This document shows, piece by piece, positions 46,252 to 61,527 of a stretch of DNA of 64,000 nt. The notes beneath the pieces are model-generated. The model was not told the DNA's origin. It did no database searches and saw only the letters and a program-made list of their open reading frames with translations. Origin of the DNA: Cloeon dipterum (lineage: Eukaryota; Arthropoda; Insecta; Ephemeroptera; Baetidae); the NCBI RefSeq assembly GCF_949628265.1, contig NC_088789.1:20329883-20393882 (forward strand). The letters run 5' to 3'. Every line of letters begins with the position of its first letter. Position 1 is the first letter of the stretch. The position numbers were made by a program, and so were the translations under genes.

Positions 46252-47237
46252 TTATCCACTTTTCAACTGCTCCATTCGGGACTCAAGGTTGGACACAAAG
46301 TTTTGCTGGTGCGTGTTCAGCTGGGAAACCAGAGTGCCGCCCGCACTGTTCAGGACAGACACCAACTGCGCTCTGGCCATCGTCAGGTCTGGCAGGGCGG
46401 CGTATTTTTCCAGCTGGGACACAGTCATCAACCGGTCTTCCACGATTCCAGCTGAAAAAGAACATAATTTTTAAGACCATGATTCGTCAGAACCAGCAAT
46501 GGTTAAATTTACCGATTAAAACGTGGTGGCGAATCTTTTTCTTCAGAGACATGAGTGTTTTCACTGCTGACGATTTTTCAGCAAACGCTATCGAGTTGTG
46601 GTAGATCATGAGGGGCAGGATGGCCTCGTATTTTGTCCCTTTAAATGCGCGAGTCGCAACTTGCTTGCCAAATGTTTGCAGGTGGATTCCTTTCCGCTTC
46701 AAAATTGCAAACTCCTAATATAAAGTAAAATTGTTAATATTTTCACTGCAAAACAATGCTTTTCAAGTCATATACATTGTATCTTTCTTCGCCATTCATG
46801 AACAAATCTTGAAAAATGCACACAAATTCGGAGCTTTCTACCGATTCCATCAATTCCCTGGCAAGGATTCGTTCATACGGATTATCCTGAAATGATTATT
46901 TTTGTTAGTGATGCGTTTCTAGACATGTATGTTATTGTTGAGAAACTCACAATCTCTTCTTTGTTGTAATTTTTGTCTGAGCTTTTGGTGCAAATCTCTG
47001 TAATTAACGGCGGTGGCTCCGGGAACTTTGGTTTCGTGACCTCCAACATCATAAGTTTACTAGGGTGAGGAGGATGTGGCCTTTGAATGTTGACTTTCGT
47101 CTTACCAAACCGTAAGATTTGCACTCTTGGCGTCCACGGAAGAAGAATGGCTGCGATAAATTTAGTACATGAATTAGTTTTATATAAATAAAAATGATTT
47201 GATATTATGTACCTCTTTTTAAAATGTTTGAAGTCAT
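46252..47237 (-). CDS. MRPL10: Mitochondrial ribosomal protein L10 (uL10m)
   Basis: Stalk-base protein of the mitochondrial large ribosomal subunit. Five exons (47213-47237, 46951-47150, 46776-46886, 46513-46714, 46252-46451) keep phase and give 245 aa (human about 261). The first 45 residues are basic and lack acids (MTSNILKRAAILLPWTPRVQ, then RFGKTKV), as for a mitochondrial presequence. The L10 core shows NPYERILARELMESVESSEF, EFAILKRKGIHLQTFGKQVATRAF, ILPLMIYHNSIAFAEK and VEDRLMTVSQLEKYAALPDL followed by a helical tail that would hold L7/L12. It converges on MKX with 213 bp between stops. Confidence 0.9.
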
Positions 47238-47640
47238 CTTTGGTTTAAAATATTCGTAAAAAAACACAAGAACCCTTCAGCAGGCCCAAAATCGTAGCGA
47301 TCATATGGCACAACAAAACAACGTGTGTTATACAGCCAAGATGGTATGCAACCGGCTTGTTTAAGTTCGTGCCTGCCATCTCGCGTCAGACGAGGACACT
47401 ATTCTTAATATTTTCTTGTGGGGCGCTAAAACGCATAGATATTTACGCCGGTTAAATAAGAGGAAAACGCGAGTCGTGTTGACATAAGAAACGAATAAAT
47501 ATTTATATATTGATGCAAAGGCTAAATTTAATAATGAACACGTGTGCCTTTATATTTGCAAAAGCAAACCGTCGCTATTAAAGTAGATTGTTATGTATGT
47601 ACTGCGAATTCTAAAAAATAATTTTTAATATAACTTCATT

Positions 47641-47965
47641 GAAAAGAAAGATGAGCTTAAATTTTCCCCAGGCTATTGCCGTTTGAGTTTCCAAGAATAT
47701 CGGCTCCAAAGTTAATAATGCTAATCAAGTGGCGAGCACTGTCTCCTCTTTGGAAATCATGATTTATTTCGCCAGATAAGGGCTGTAATAACCCATTATT
47801 TTGCAGCGTTGGATAGATTGCGACGATCGAGAGGAATAAAAATCAAGCGAATAATATTTCGAGAAATTTGACGCATGATATTTGGAAATTATACATATTG
47901 CTTTTGATTTGATCAAAACTGCTTGCTATATTAAACATTTCAAATTAATTTCAATTCACGTTATG
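47641..47965 (+). repeat. Dispersed repeat R1, copy 3
   Basis: Third copy, intergenic. Shares GAGCTTAAATTTTCCCCAGGC, TGCCGTTTGA, TATCGGCTCCAAAGTT, GATTGCGACGATCGAGAGG, AAAATCAAGCGA and ATATTTGGAAA with the other copies, with an extra internal stretch (about 47720-47815). Confidence 0.5.
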
Positions 47966-49223
47966 AAGTTATGAATCAATCAATTTTAATTTCCAGTGAC
48001 TTGTATTGCACTTTATTTTTATTAGTGGAAAAAAATAACTTTTCATGCAATTTAACCTTTTGCTTAAAAAAAACTAAAAATATTAATAGAGACCCAAGAA
48101 GCAATTTTAAAAATGTGTCGGTGACTGGATGGTTTAAAAATAATAAAATCGACAAGTTTTCGGCAATTAACATAGCTATAAATTCCAAAATGATTTATTG
48201 CTCCAATTTTAAGCGAGCGGCATCTGTTGATAAGATAAGACTCACGACAGGATGACCGCAAGCAGCAGACTATAAGAAATATAAGATTTAAATGTATTTT
48301 GTTGGTATTATTGCTGATTGAGAGATATAAATAGCCGTTTTTATTGTATATATATTTGTGTAAATTCGCATGCAATCAAACTACACTCGCAAACTGCAAA
48401 AGTCATATCATTATTTGTTGAATTTATGCTGTCCATTCAATACTCTCAAGATAAAATTAATAAATTTAAATAAATTCTATTGTAAGAACCTATGCTGTTT
48501 TAACAATAAATATTGGAATCAAAAGAGGTAATTAAATCGATGGAAACCCAATAATAAAAGAAACTCAATACGAAGGCCACCATTTCCTCACACAATTTCT
48601 CAATATTACTTCAGGTTTTAATTTCTTATATAGCAATTTCAAAACAAATAATATTACAACGGACAAAATGCCAAAAAATAATCAAAAGACAGTTATAAAT
48701 GAACTTATTTTCTCCATAGAATATCAGCGAGTTTTCAAAATAAATCAGATTTTATAAGCTTTCAAAATTATTTTATTTGATTCAGGTTTATTTCCCGTAT
48801 TTATTATGTTTTCCTTTGCTTCTAAAATTTTATATCCGGCAACGACTTATCTTTTTTATTTTCAACTTTGAACGCACAGCAAAAAATATGAACATAACAT
48901 ACAGCAATATTTTTTAGATTTTTTATATCTTGCTGAGGCGCGCGTGCGAATTGCGAGGGCAGCGCTGCGCAAGGCCGAACGTGGCACCCTCGTCCGGCCA
49001 CACACACGCGAGCACGGCGGCACTTTCAAAAAGGCGGAGATCCATCGTCACTCGTCAGCAGTCAGCAGCGCACTTATCTTGAAATTTAATCTCCGTGTTT
49101 GCTTTAAAATGCGCCTGTTTGCGCCGCGTACGCGCTGACGTGTTGTCCGGACGAGTGCAGGACGATGCGCCATCCCGTCAACGGTGCTGGACGAACGCAG
49201 GTGGGACTCAGGGTTGACACTTG

Positions 49224-49247
49224 ACACACACACACACACACACACAC
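49224..49247. repeat. (AC)12 microsatellite
   Basis: Twelve uninterrupted AC units in the 5' flank of SLC66A2. Confidence 0.95.
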
Positions 49248-49384
49248 GCTTCCCAGCTGGCTCGCCGTTCGATTCAGCTGGAAAAGCGCCTGAGTTCGCT
49301 GGGGTCATTGTTGCGCAAATTAGATTATTCTCTGTCGCAATGTTGTAAACGGAACGTGTCCTCGCTTTCAGGCGGCGCTGCTGA

Positions 49385-52077
<2,693 letters not shown>

Positions 52078-55000
52078 GCTGAATCAAATAACTTTTGAGT
52101 GGTTACTATGGCCTCGCAAGCGTTTTGAATTCACTGTTTTTTGTAAAAATAACTTAAATAGTTTTTGAAGACACTGTTTTGATTTGCATAAGTAAATAAT
52201 ACATTTTGTATAAATGTTGAAATAAGGAATTTTGAAAATTGAAGATTTAACTGTCATTTATAATAAATTTTCCTAAAACACAATTGCATTAAAATTAATT
52301 CATATTGGTCAGTTGATTTTTGTTATTTTTGCTTCAGTTTATTTTCATGAAAATATTAGTACAATGATCTAGCTATATATAATTCAGATTTGCCAGTTTT
52401 CTCTAAAATTTTAGCGTTAATTATTATTTTTCATTACAGATTTTCTTTCCCACCAACGAGACCAGTCTAGTGGCGTATTGTTTTTAAATAAAGAAAGATT
52501 TCTAGTGGAGCGACAATGCTCACTATTTGAAAAGCACGCCATTATTTTTTTTTTAAAAATTGCAGCTCAAACTTGTAACCCTTATTAGGATTGTTCTTTG
52601 TTCGTTTAAATGGTTTTAAAATGTCACCCCCAAGAACGTACATTATGATTATTAGAGTGAAAATTTTTAATTGAAAAATTATTCAGAATATTTCAAAATG
52701 GAGAGCTCTCAGCCTAAAATGAGACAAAAATTCGTTTTATTTTTATCTTTATTTGAGATAGTGTTAATGCTTTGCCACTTAAGTGGTTATAATTTAAACC
52801 GTATTATTTCCCCGCGTAAGACACGTGGACAAGGTTTTTTGGTGACCGCGTGAAATGCTTTTTATAATTATAGTTATTTTTGTTTATAAAGCAAGTGCAC
52901 GTAAAATTTAATTTAATAAAATCCCATGAAAATTGGGTTTGTGCGGACTAACGTAAAGATAAATTAAATTAAATCAACATGTAGCTACCGTTCATTAATT
53001 AAAAAATATTTTTTAAGCATTATCTATGATATAATTTTATTAGAAAAACAATCAGATGTCATATACTTCACGGTTTCACCTTGTTAACAAAAGAAAAAAA
53101 ATAAGGTTTAAATGATTAAAATCTTAAAAAAATATTCGTGTCTGCACATAATATTGTGTCAAATCGATTGCAACAGGGGCTGCGAATCAGTCGATCGATG
53201 CGCCACCCTCAACAACGAAAAGTCCCGTGACTCATTTGCGCACAAAATTTAATCACGCGCGCGTGTACGTCCCGGCGCCACCGATCAAGATCTCGCACAT
53301 GAATAATTCAGTCGCACTGCACCGGCGAGTAGCAGCACCAGCCGCCGTGTAACATGAGTCATTGTTACGATTTCGCGCAGATATTGCCATCTCCGGCATA
53401 TTATCTGGGGGGCGCAACCCCTTACGGAGGGGGGGTGGGGTGAGTGAGCATGCGTGGCGCGCGCGGGGTCCTCGCTGTTGCCGATGACTCGGTGCTTGTT
53501 TTCAGGCCCGCAGGGAGTTTGCACGGGGCGAAAGGTTGGGCGAGCCGAGCCTGAAAACGACTCCGCAACCGTCACCAGCCGTCTGGCCACTGCTCAGGTA
53601 CGACCTCCGCGGGACCCCGCTGCACCCTCAGGGTCGGGAAGGCCGCTCCCGCAGATCAACAACAAAAAGTATTGATTTTCCATTAACACGTCGCAGCTCT
53701 CTGCTGTTCATTCATGAGACGCATCGCAATTATTTCGACCTTTTCGCTCTTTTACACTATTCTCCGGGTAGGATTTACGTCTGCTCTCTTCTGGCGCAAA
53801 ATCCCCTTTCGTGTATGTGCAAAGATCCGCTGCTTGGCTTTTACGACGCCTTATTTGTCTGTGTATAATCGCATGCAAAAGCGGTGTTTCGGGATGTTGC
53901 AAAATTTGGCAAAAAGGGCGACACTAGACGTTAAATGATTATACAAAATATTTCCGAGGCGTGCCAAAGACGCAAACTTTCTGGATTTTTTTACTCCATC
54001 GATTAGTGATTGACGTAAATGGTCGGGAAATAGACACAGATGTTTTAGCATAGAATAAATTTAAATAATGGAGATGGAATGAAAACGATGTTAGATAAGA
54101 CTTTTTTTCTTTGTCCTGATATTCAGTCTGAATTTTTTACACTTTGTAGTACCTGATTAATCCTTCCCTTTTTCAGTTGAAAACATATTGTTAAAATTTT
54201 CAAACAACATTTTCATAATATTATTACAGCATATATTGCTCCATCTACAAAGAATGCGCCAGTACTCGCTGAGAAACATTTTATTGCGTCAGTTGAGTAA
54301 CTATATCGGTTGTGATTTTACTTAAAAGCTCGCGCATCAATTTATTGGATAGTAATCACGCCTCTGTTAAGTGCCGGGAAGACAAAAAGGATATCTTTGA
54401 AGCGTGATAACGCTTAATGGGTAAGAGAACGCGCTTTATTAAGTTCTCACCGTTTGTACAGGTCGGTATAAAAGTCTTCATATCTAGGCAGCTTCTTACA
54501 ATTAGGTCATTTTTCAAATTGCCTCATAGAAAGATTCGATATGTTAATATTATATTATTTAATGAACCCCGTAATTTTAGAACCATGATAATTGAAAAAT
54601 TCTCAGAACCTTTTTTACTCTAAAAAACATACGTAATGCTAAAAATTTCCTTTCAAAATTTAGAATTTTTTTATTCCGCTTGCATTATTTTTTCGTTAGA
54701 TTTTCATCTGGTAAAGGCTGCGTCGTAAAAACATTTTTTTAATTTTCAATCACGGCATCTGGTTGTATTGAAATCATAGTTAAAATTGTTACTAAAATGA
54801 CAATTATAATTTTAAATTAAAATGTTCACGACTACATGAGATAAAAAATTAAAGTTTTCTAGCAGCTAGAGAAACGTTAAGTATAATTTCAGGCGGAAAG
54901 TTTGTTTAAAATTTTGATGATAGAAATGAAAAAACATCAATAATATTAACTACTGCACATGATAAACGCTAACATATTTTTTCTATTTCGTGGTTTCAAG

Positions 55001-55367
55001 CGTTCATGCAGGTGTTTGTCATTTCAAATAACATGAATGATAAACTATTATAAATTTTGAAGATATTAAAAACAAGCATTAATGCCTAGGCTGCATTCTT
55101 CTATAACATAACAGAAGCCATAAAACGCGGATAGCGAAAGAATCAATATATGCAGGCGCAGCGCTCACAAATCGCTTTTCTAGGTAAATTTCTCTTTCAT
55201 TCAACTTTACCTCCACGAACGAGTGGCGGTGCGAACCTCCCCCTGAGATTACGCGATTTCCTCCCCACGAAATCCTAATTCGCCTACGTTCAATTCCGCA
55301 GATGTGCAGCAGCTAAAACGGCAGCCAGCAGAGTTAGTTGATCGGCAAACAGCGTGAGAGTGTGAAA
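52078..55367. other. Spacer between SLC66A2 and UBE2QL1
   Basis: SLC66A2 3' UTR, AT-rich sequence, then a GC-rich zone at about 53170-53660 containing a donor (CTCAG|GTACGA, exon edge 53597) that could end a UBE2QL1 first exon; the acceptor at 55301 would join it to the coding exon. The ORFs here (for example 53714-53938) have no protein signatures. Confidence 0.4.
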
Positions 55368-57749
55368 ATGACTTCTCGTTCCAAGGAGCGTGTGACCGCC
55401 GCCATTCGCCGTATTTTCCGCACCACCCCCGAGCGGAACGACAGCCCCAGCTCGCCCCTGAAGGCCGTGCCTAAAACGCAGAATGGACCGGCGGCCGTCG
55501 CGGCCAACAACAGCCCGATGGCCTCTCCGGCAAGACGCCTCCTCCGGTGCCGAGACGCCGTCTCGCCGGCGGCCAACCTCGATCTTGTGGCCAATGCAGG
55601 TGAGAAAGATCCAATGTTTTATTTTTAATTCTCAGCATCAATATGAACGGGAAAAAGCATATATATTTTGGCCTTGAAATCAAAATATTTTAACAAAAAA
55701 TATTGGTGAATTGGATTTAAGTAAACCGCTTTGACTACGAAAGTAAAAAAATAAAACTAGAAAAATAGCTGGTGTGCAGTATAGAGAGAATAATTATTTT
55801 TATCCAATTCATAATTAAAATAAAATTAAACGGTTCGAAAACACATTTTTGATCGTGAGAATTATCAAACAGAAACGATTAATTCTACCTTTTTAATTTT
55901 TACTGACTGTTAAAAACCAATTGCAGGTGTTGTGCCGCAGCAGCCAAGCAAGTCATCCAGACTCCAATTTCCTGGTGCAAGTTTCTTCAAGAGCAAGAGA
56001 AAAACAGCCGAGCCCAAAGCGACCGCCTCGTCACCCTCCTCTTCCGGCTCTAGTTCGTCCTCTTCCAAACCCCCTAGTCATCCGTCTGAACAGGCAGCTG
56101 GTCACGGCAAAGCCGTCAGGACCAAGAGACTAATGAAGGAACTGAAGGTAACGCAGAAGTTTCCACATACAAAATATCGAAACGAGTAAAACCAGGAAAT
56201 TCCTCGCAAAATTCTATTTACGCCTTAGAGAGCATTATGTAACTGACCAGCATTTCTAGGGCAATGTTTATAAACGAGAGCTGACATTGGCCCTGAACCA
56301 AATTTCTTGGTCTCTGCTTGAATTCCAAAAAGTGCAATTTTCTCTTTTATTCATGCCAGTCTCGTCTTAATTCGATAATCCCACATTCGTGATTTCGCAA
56401 CAAAGACTGGCATTGAGAAAACTGGCACGAGGCCATTTGCTCTGTCGCCTTTCATCCCTATTAACTTTCGTTGATCCAGGAGATCCAGCGGCTGCAGAAG
56501 TCGAGTCAGACGCCGAGCTTCACCGCCGAACTGGTGAACGACAACCTGTACGAGTGGCACGTGCGCCTCTACGCCATCGACCCTGAGAGCGACCTGTCAC
56601 GCGACATGCGAGAGCACGGCCTCAACCATATCCTGATCAGCTTCACCTTCCCCGATAACTTCCCGTTCGCACCACCCTTCATGAGGGTGGTCACGCCGCG
56701 CATCGAGAAGGGTTTCGTCATGGAGGGCGGCGCCATCTGCATGGAGCTGCTCACGCCGCGCGGCTGGGCCAGCGCCTACACTGTTGAGGCCATCGTCATG
56801 CAGTTTGCGGCTAGCATAGTCAAAGGACAGGTGAGTCGGAAATGCAAAACGTTGCTTTAAAGGTTTCGTTGATTTGACATGTGCCTTAGGGGTTGGGAAA
56901 TTTATACGGTTTTGTCAAATTTTCCTGGTAGCGATTTTCTTTCCAATACAGTGCGTAGGCTGGTCCGAGACCTCTAATTTTGTTGCTTCTATTAGTTCTA
57001 TTCACTGAATATGAACGGATAAACTTATTTTGGGCATGCACTTAGGGAGCACTGATTAAATAAATAATTTGCAGATCATTGAAAATATTATTCCATGTTA
57101 TTAATCTATTTTTACGTATTGAGTTCAACAGAGCTGAAATTTTGACAGGTTTCCGCCTAATTGACCGTAAATATCGTTTAGAGTAATTGCATGCTTTCCA
57201 AGTAATGGGTGCTCTCTTAGATAATTAATTTCGCAAAATAAATTTCCTCATAAATCCAGATAGCTAATAATATCGGTCAGATTGGAGAAAAAAGAAATGA
57301 GAAAAAATATCCACAAACGGTGTAAATTTAAAACCGGCAAAATCAAGATCTCAAATTTTGACCATCATATACGTGTCGAAGGTCGAAGACTTAAAATTTC
57401 ATATTTTTTAAGCATAAATTCACAAGAATCTAATCAATTGAACTCTTGTTCAAGTGAAAATTATGTGTATATAGTTATCTTAATACTACTATATATGATT
57501 ATCCTGATAAAGATGAGCTAAAAAAGAAGAAAATTTTCTAGAATTGACAAAAACTACAAATAAAATCACAGCACTGTATTTTTTAAATGTTATAGTGTAA
57601 TTTAAAATGTTTTATTCCAGGGTCGCATCGCGCGAAAGCCGAAAGGCAGCAAGGATTTCACGCGACGCACTGCTGAGGAGAGTTTCCGCAGCTTGGTGAA
57701 GACGCACGAGAAGTACGGCTGGGTCACCCCGCCCCTGGCCGACGGCTAG
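55368..57749 (+). CDS. UBE2QL1: Ubiquitin-conjugating enzyme E2Q-like (UBE2QL1 type)
   Basis: E2 enzyme that carries ubiquitin as a thioester. Exons 55368-55599, 55927-56147, 56480-56830 and 57621-57749 keep phase and give 310 aa. The C-terminal 160 residues match the UBE2QL1 catalytic domain: RLMKELKEIQRLQ, LYEWHVRLYAIDPESDL, LISFTFPDNFPFAPPFMRVV, then GGAICMELLTPRGWASAYTVE with the active-site Cys, and VKTHEKYGWVTPPLADG at the end. The N-terminal 150 residues are low-complexity, basic and Ser/Pro-rich (SSPSSSGSSSSSSKPPS) and absent from the short human form (161 aa), so this resembles the insect version with an extended N-terminus. A spliced 5' UTR is inferred from the acceptor at 55301. 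Confidence 0.93.
56958..56975. repeat. Remnant end of the 31185-31424 element
   Basis: GGCTGGTCCGAGACCTCT in intron 3 of UBE2QL1 resembles the right terminal repeat GGCTGGCTGAGACCTCT. No matching left end seen nearby, so it is either a decayed solo end or chance. Confidence 0.3.
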
Positions 57750-60700
57750 ACTGTGACGGCTGCGTGCGACTAAAGACATTCCATGCCACCAAAACAATCG
57801 CACTTGTTTAGTGATCATTACATCACATCACACACCACATCATGCATTGTGAATTTACTCCTCAATCGGCCTCCACGGTACGGATCTCAATAAGCAGCGC
57901 GTTCCAACTCGAACGAAGTTGAAGTTCGAAACGTCTATTTCACATCACACTATGTGTGACTTGAGGACTGCTCGGAAAATCGGCCTCTCACGAGGGAAAG
58001 GTTATTCGTTTTCCAGGGTGGAAATACACATACAGAAAAATTATTTTCTCTTGCCTTAAAGATACAAGAAGCTGGATGAAGTTGGAATTAAGACGAAACT
58101 TTTTATTTCCAAAAATCAATTCTTCTATTCCGAAATAATTTTTTTATACTCTTGAAATCGAACAAAAAATTGACAAAAATAATTAATTATGACACTTCTT
58201 GTCCCTGATTCTGCTTGAAAAAATGGATAATCTAAGAAGGAAACGGTTTGAAACAGGCAGCTGAGCATACACAGTGGCCTTCTTTCAGTCGATAATTCCT
58301 AGAATTATGCATATTCTTTCAATTGTTTTTATTTTCTGTCATTAAATTTTGATCTTTCGCATAAAGGAAATTTTTGGAAATTAAGAAAAAGGGGACAAAC
58401 ATTTTTTGCTTTTTTCAAATTTCCAAGAGAAATTAGTGTAAAAAACATGGGCTTCGTTGTTGTGTATTTGGTGTCGTCCTTGCACAACCCGAACAAGGTC
58501 AAAACGCGTGTTTATAGTATAGACACGGTAATTAAGAGCGTGATTAGCGAGTATGCAGCCGGCACGACACCAGCGTCGCCCCGGCTGCATACCCGCGTCG
58601 AGTTTCCTCCTCTCTCGTGTGCGAAAACGGGCCAATTATTTTGCGTGCAATCCGAGCTGCGCAGCGGGATTTAGCGACGTCACTAAAACGAGCAGTCTGC
58701 GTGGCGGCGGACTGGCTAGGTTTATAAAAAAAAGACAGTGTATAGTAGGAAGCAGGCGATCGAGTCACCCTCCTGATGACAACGCGCGACAAGAGATATT
58801 TAATTACATTGTTATGTGCTCAAATATACACAAACACACAAACCACCCTAACCAAACCACCCACTCAAGTCCAGAATGTTGCATGTGTCACGTGTTGTGT
58901 CCCGATTCAAGTACGCGTTGTTATCGAATTACTCCACTCATTAGCAGAGCGCAGTACAGTCATAAACATGCTGCTTTGGAATTCTCTCCGCCGCGGGTTT
59001 TTACACACATTTTTGCCATTTTTATCCGTGTACGAAATTTGGCAGCAGCGCACCATATTGATTGCAACAAACACACAAACAAAATTAGCAGTAAAGAGTG
59101 AGATTTTTAAAGTTAGGCCGTTATTATCGCTTGGAATTAATCTTTGAAATCGAATTATATTATAAATATTTCGGTCACGAAAACGACAACACTGAAGAGA
59201 GCTTTCGGGTTTGACGCGCAAGCTATTTACCTGAAGTAGTTGATTTTATAATTACTAAATTATAATATATTGAACTTATTACGGAAAAAATATTGAAAAA
59301 AATATCATTAGCTGGGTATTGTTTTGTCTTTAGTAAAGTGGCTGTGAAACGTTTTTTCGTTCCGGTTGAAAATATTTGAGAGGAAGCTAAAAATTAGTTC
59401 TCGTGTGTGTCTGTACGTATATTTATCCGTCCCGTTCAGAGGTTTGTTATACAATACCGATCGTTTGGGCACGAAACACTCAAACCCATGCCAAAAATTT
59501 AATGCAGGCCGATCGAGAAATATTAAAATTTTTCATTCTAGCGATGAGACACCAGAATTTCAAACAAAAATGGAATGACATCTTGTTAACTTAATATGTA
59601 CGCTAAAATCGCCATCATTATATATTAATACAAGCATACACACTATGTATATGATATTAAATGTGCATGTTTTGCAATAAAATACAATGTTTGGTCCTCT
59701 GAAATAGAAGAAGGGTAAACAAAACACACACACATCTCCACAAAGCGCTGATCAAATTCTAAAAACTACTAATCCGTGAGCAGCTCTCCTCTCAAACTTT
59801 GACCGCCAGAATTAACAATAAGGACTGGCCGTCAAAGCTGAAAAGGCAGGCGTTCGTCACACAAACTGTGTTGATTGTATTTGAATGTGTCGTAGAAAAG
59901 CCAATGTTTTCCTCCTGTGTCCAAATACGTCAACCCTAACCCGCTTCGTACTTAAATGAAAATTAAAACCATCATCGTCAGTAAACCAAACTAATTTCCA
60001 CCTGTTTTATTTCAATTTTCCTAAACCTCAGATTTGAAAATAAAATTTCCGCATATTATATCTAATGCAAGAACGAAAATGAAATGTATAATATATAATT
60101 ATTTATGTGTGTACTTACCGGGTTGATTACACACATTCACGCAATTTCGGCGAATTTCTTGCTCACCAAAATCAGCCGTTTTGCACTGTTGAGTTTAAAA
60201 ATGCAAGGTGTCGTGATGCATTACGGACGAACTTGCATACAAAACAATAACCAGACAAAATAGCACTAGGAGCAAACACGACAGCAGGCAGGGCACACCT
60301 GTTGACTGACCTAATTATTGTAAGAAGAAGTTAGTGCTCATTGTAAGTAAGTGGAGTGGCCACCTCGCGCCAGCTGTTCAGCTTGTCGCCTCTGCGTCTG
60401 CGGAAGTTCAACGCTCGGGAAGATCAGCTTTTGTTTACATTCTCCCCTCTTCCGCTACCCCAGCAGCGAATTCTTCGCGTGTAGATACGCGTGCAAGCAT
60501 GGTTGTGTTTTCGCTGTTTACGGAGGAAATCAGAATTAGACACCGCAAAGCTACTGATCTTTTTGTTGAAAATGTGTTTATTTGTTTTTATTTCCGCAAG
60601 AGACTTCTGCTTTTCACAATAGTGCTTTTAGTGATGCTGTGTGTTGCCCTGACTGTACAAAACAAATTACATACAACGTAAAGTGTGATAGAATTTCGGA

Positions 60701-61527
60701 ACCTACGATTTGTGTTTGTGTGATTGTCTGCATAATACATCATACAATACGAAATTTGGAAGCCCTGCGTGATTTCGTCGCTGCATTTAGACATCTCCAT
60801 GACATGTGGGTGAGCAGTTGGTGAGTACAGTACGAAATTTGTAGTGTAGATCTTGCATGCAAATATTATGTTGTGTGCATGCATATTTTAAGTACGCGGT
60901 TTGAAGCTTACATTTTCGGAAAATGCAACATAACGTGGTGCCTTCCGTCTGGTTTTCTGCACGCATTAAATTCAAATAATTGTCCTGACTCACAACAGTG
61001 ACATCATCCCCTTGCCATTGCCACAATCCCGTTCATGCCGATAGTCAAACACCTTTGTGCTGGAACTTTATATACTGGCCAATTAATATTTATTTTAATA
61101 TATATTTTTGCTTTTTTGGCTACTTGGCAAGTGGTTCATTGAGTCTATTGAATGTGGAATTTAGCTACAATTTATTTGTACAATGTACAAGATTGAAATT
61201 AGGACCGATTAAGTAAAAGTTAAATTTCAAATTTTGCCAAATTAATGAACGATTTTTGCAATAATCTCTTCGTTACGAATCTGACGGTGTGTGAATGCGA
61301 ACGATGAAGAAATTTCCCTCCTGCCGAGATAAATACCGATTTGAATCAGGAGAAATTTCACCGATTGATTATAGCATGTACACTTTAGAACCAATTTTCC
61401 CTTAAAAATTGAACAGCATTTTTCCCGAGTTTTTAGTTTAATAATAAGTACAAGGTAATAAAGGGGATTTTCTCTTAAGTAAAAAATAAGTAGACACGCT
61501 TTTACTACATCATAACCATTATATTAT
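57750..61527. other. Long non-coding spacer with hairpin
   Basis: UBE2QL1 3' UTR and 3.8 kb without a supported gene. A GC-rich patch at 58540-58760 contains a 12-bp perfect hairpin (listed separately). Another GC-richer patch at 60330-60500 looks promoter-like. ORFs of 60-180 codons here lack signatures and overlap one another in different frames. Confidence 0.4.
58551..58592. repeat. 12-bp perfect inverted repeat with 18-nt loop
   Basis: GTATGCAGCCGG (58551-58562) and its exact complement CCGGCTGCATAC (58581-58592) around an 18-nt GC-rich loop. The expected rate of such perfect arms in this much DNA is low. Could be a transcribed hairpin, a protein-binding palindrome, or the end of a small transposon. 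Confidence 0.6.

Noticed and set aside
58553-59147. Overlapping frames of 123 and 182 codons
   Set aside because: They share the same DNA in different frames and cover the hairpin; neither has protein-like composition.
60334-60681. 115-codon frame with a hydrophobic C-terminus
   Set aside because: Superficially membrane-like, but no start context, splice structure or similarity; the hydrophobic run comes from T-rich DNA.
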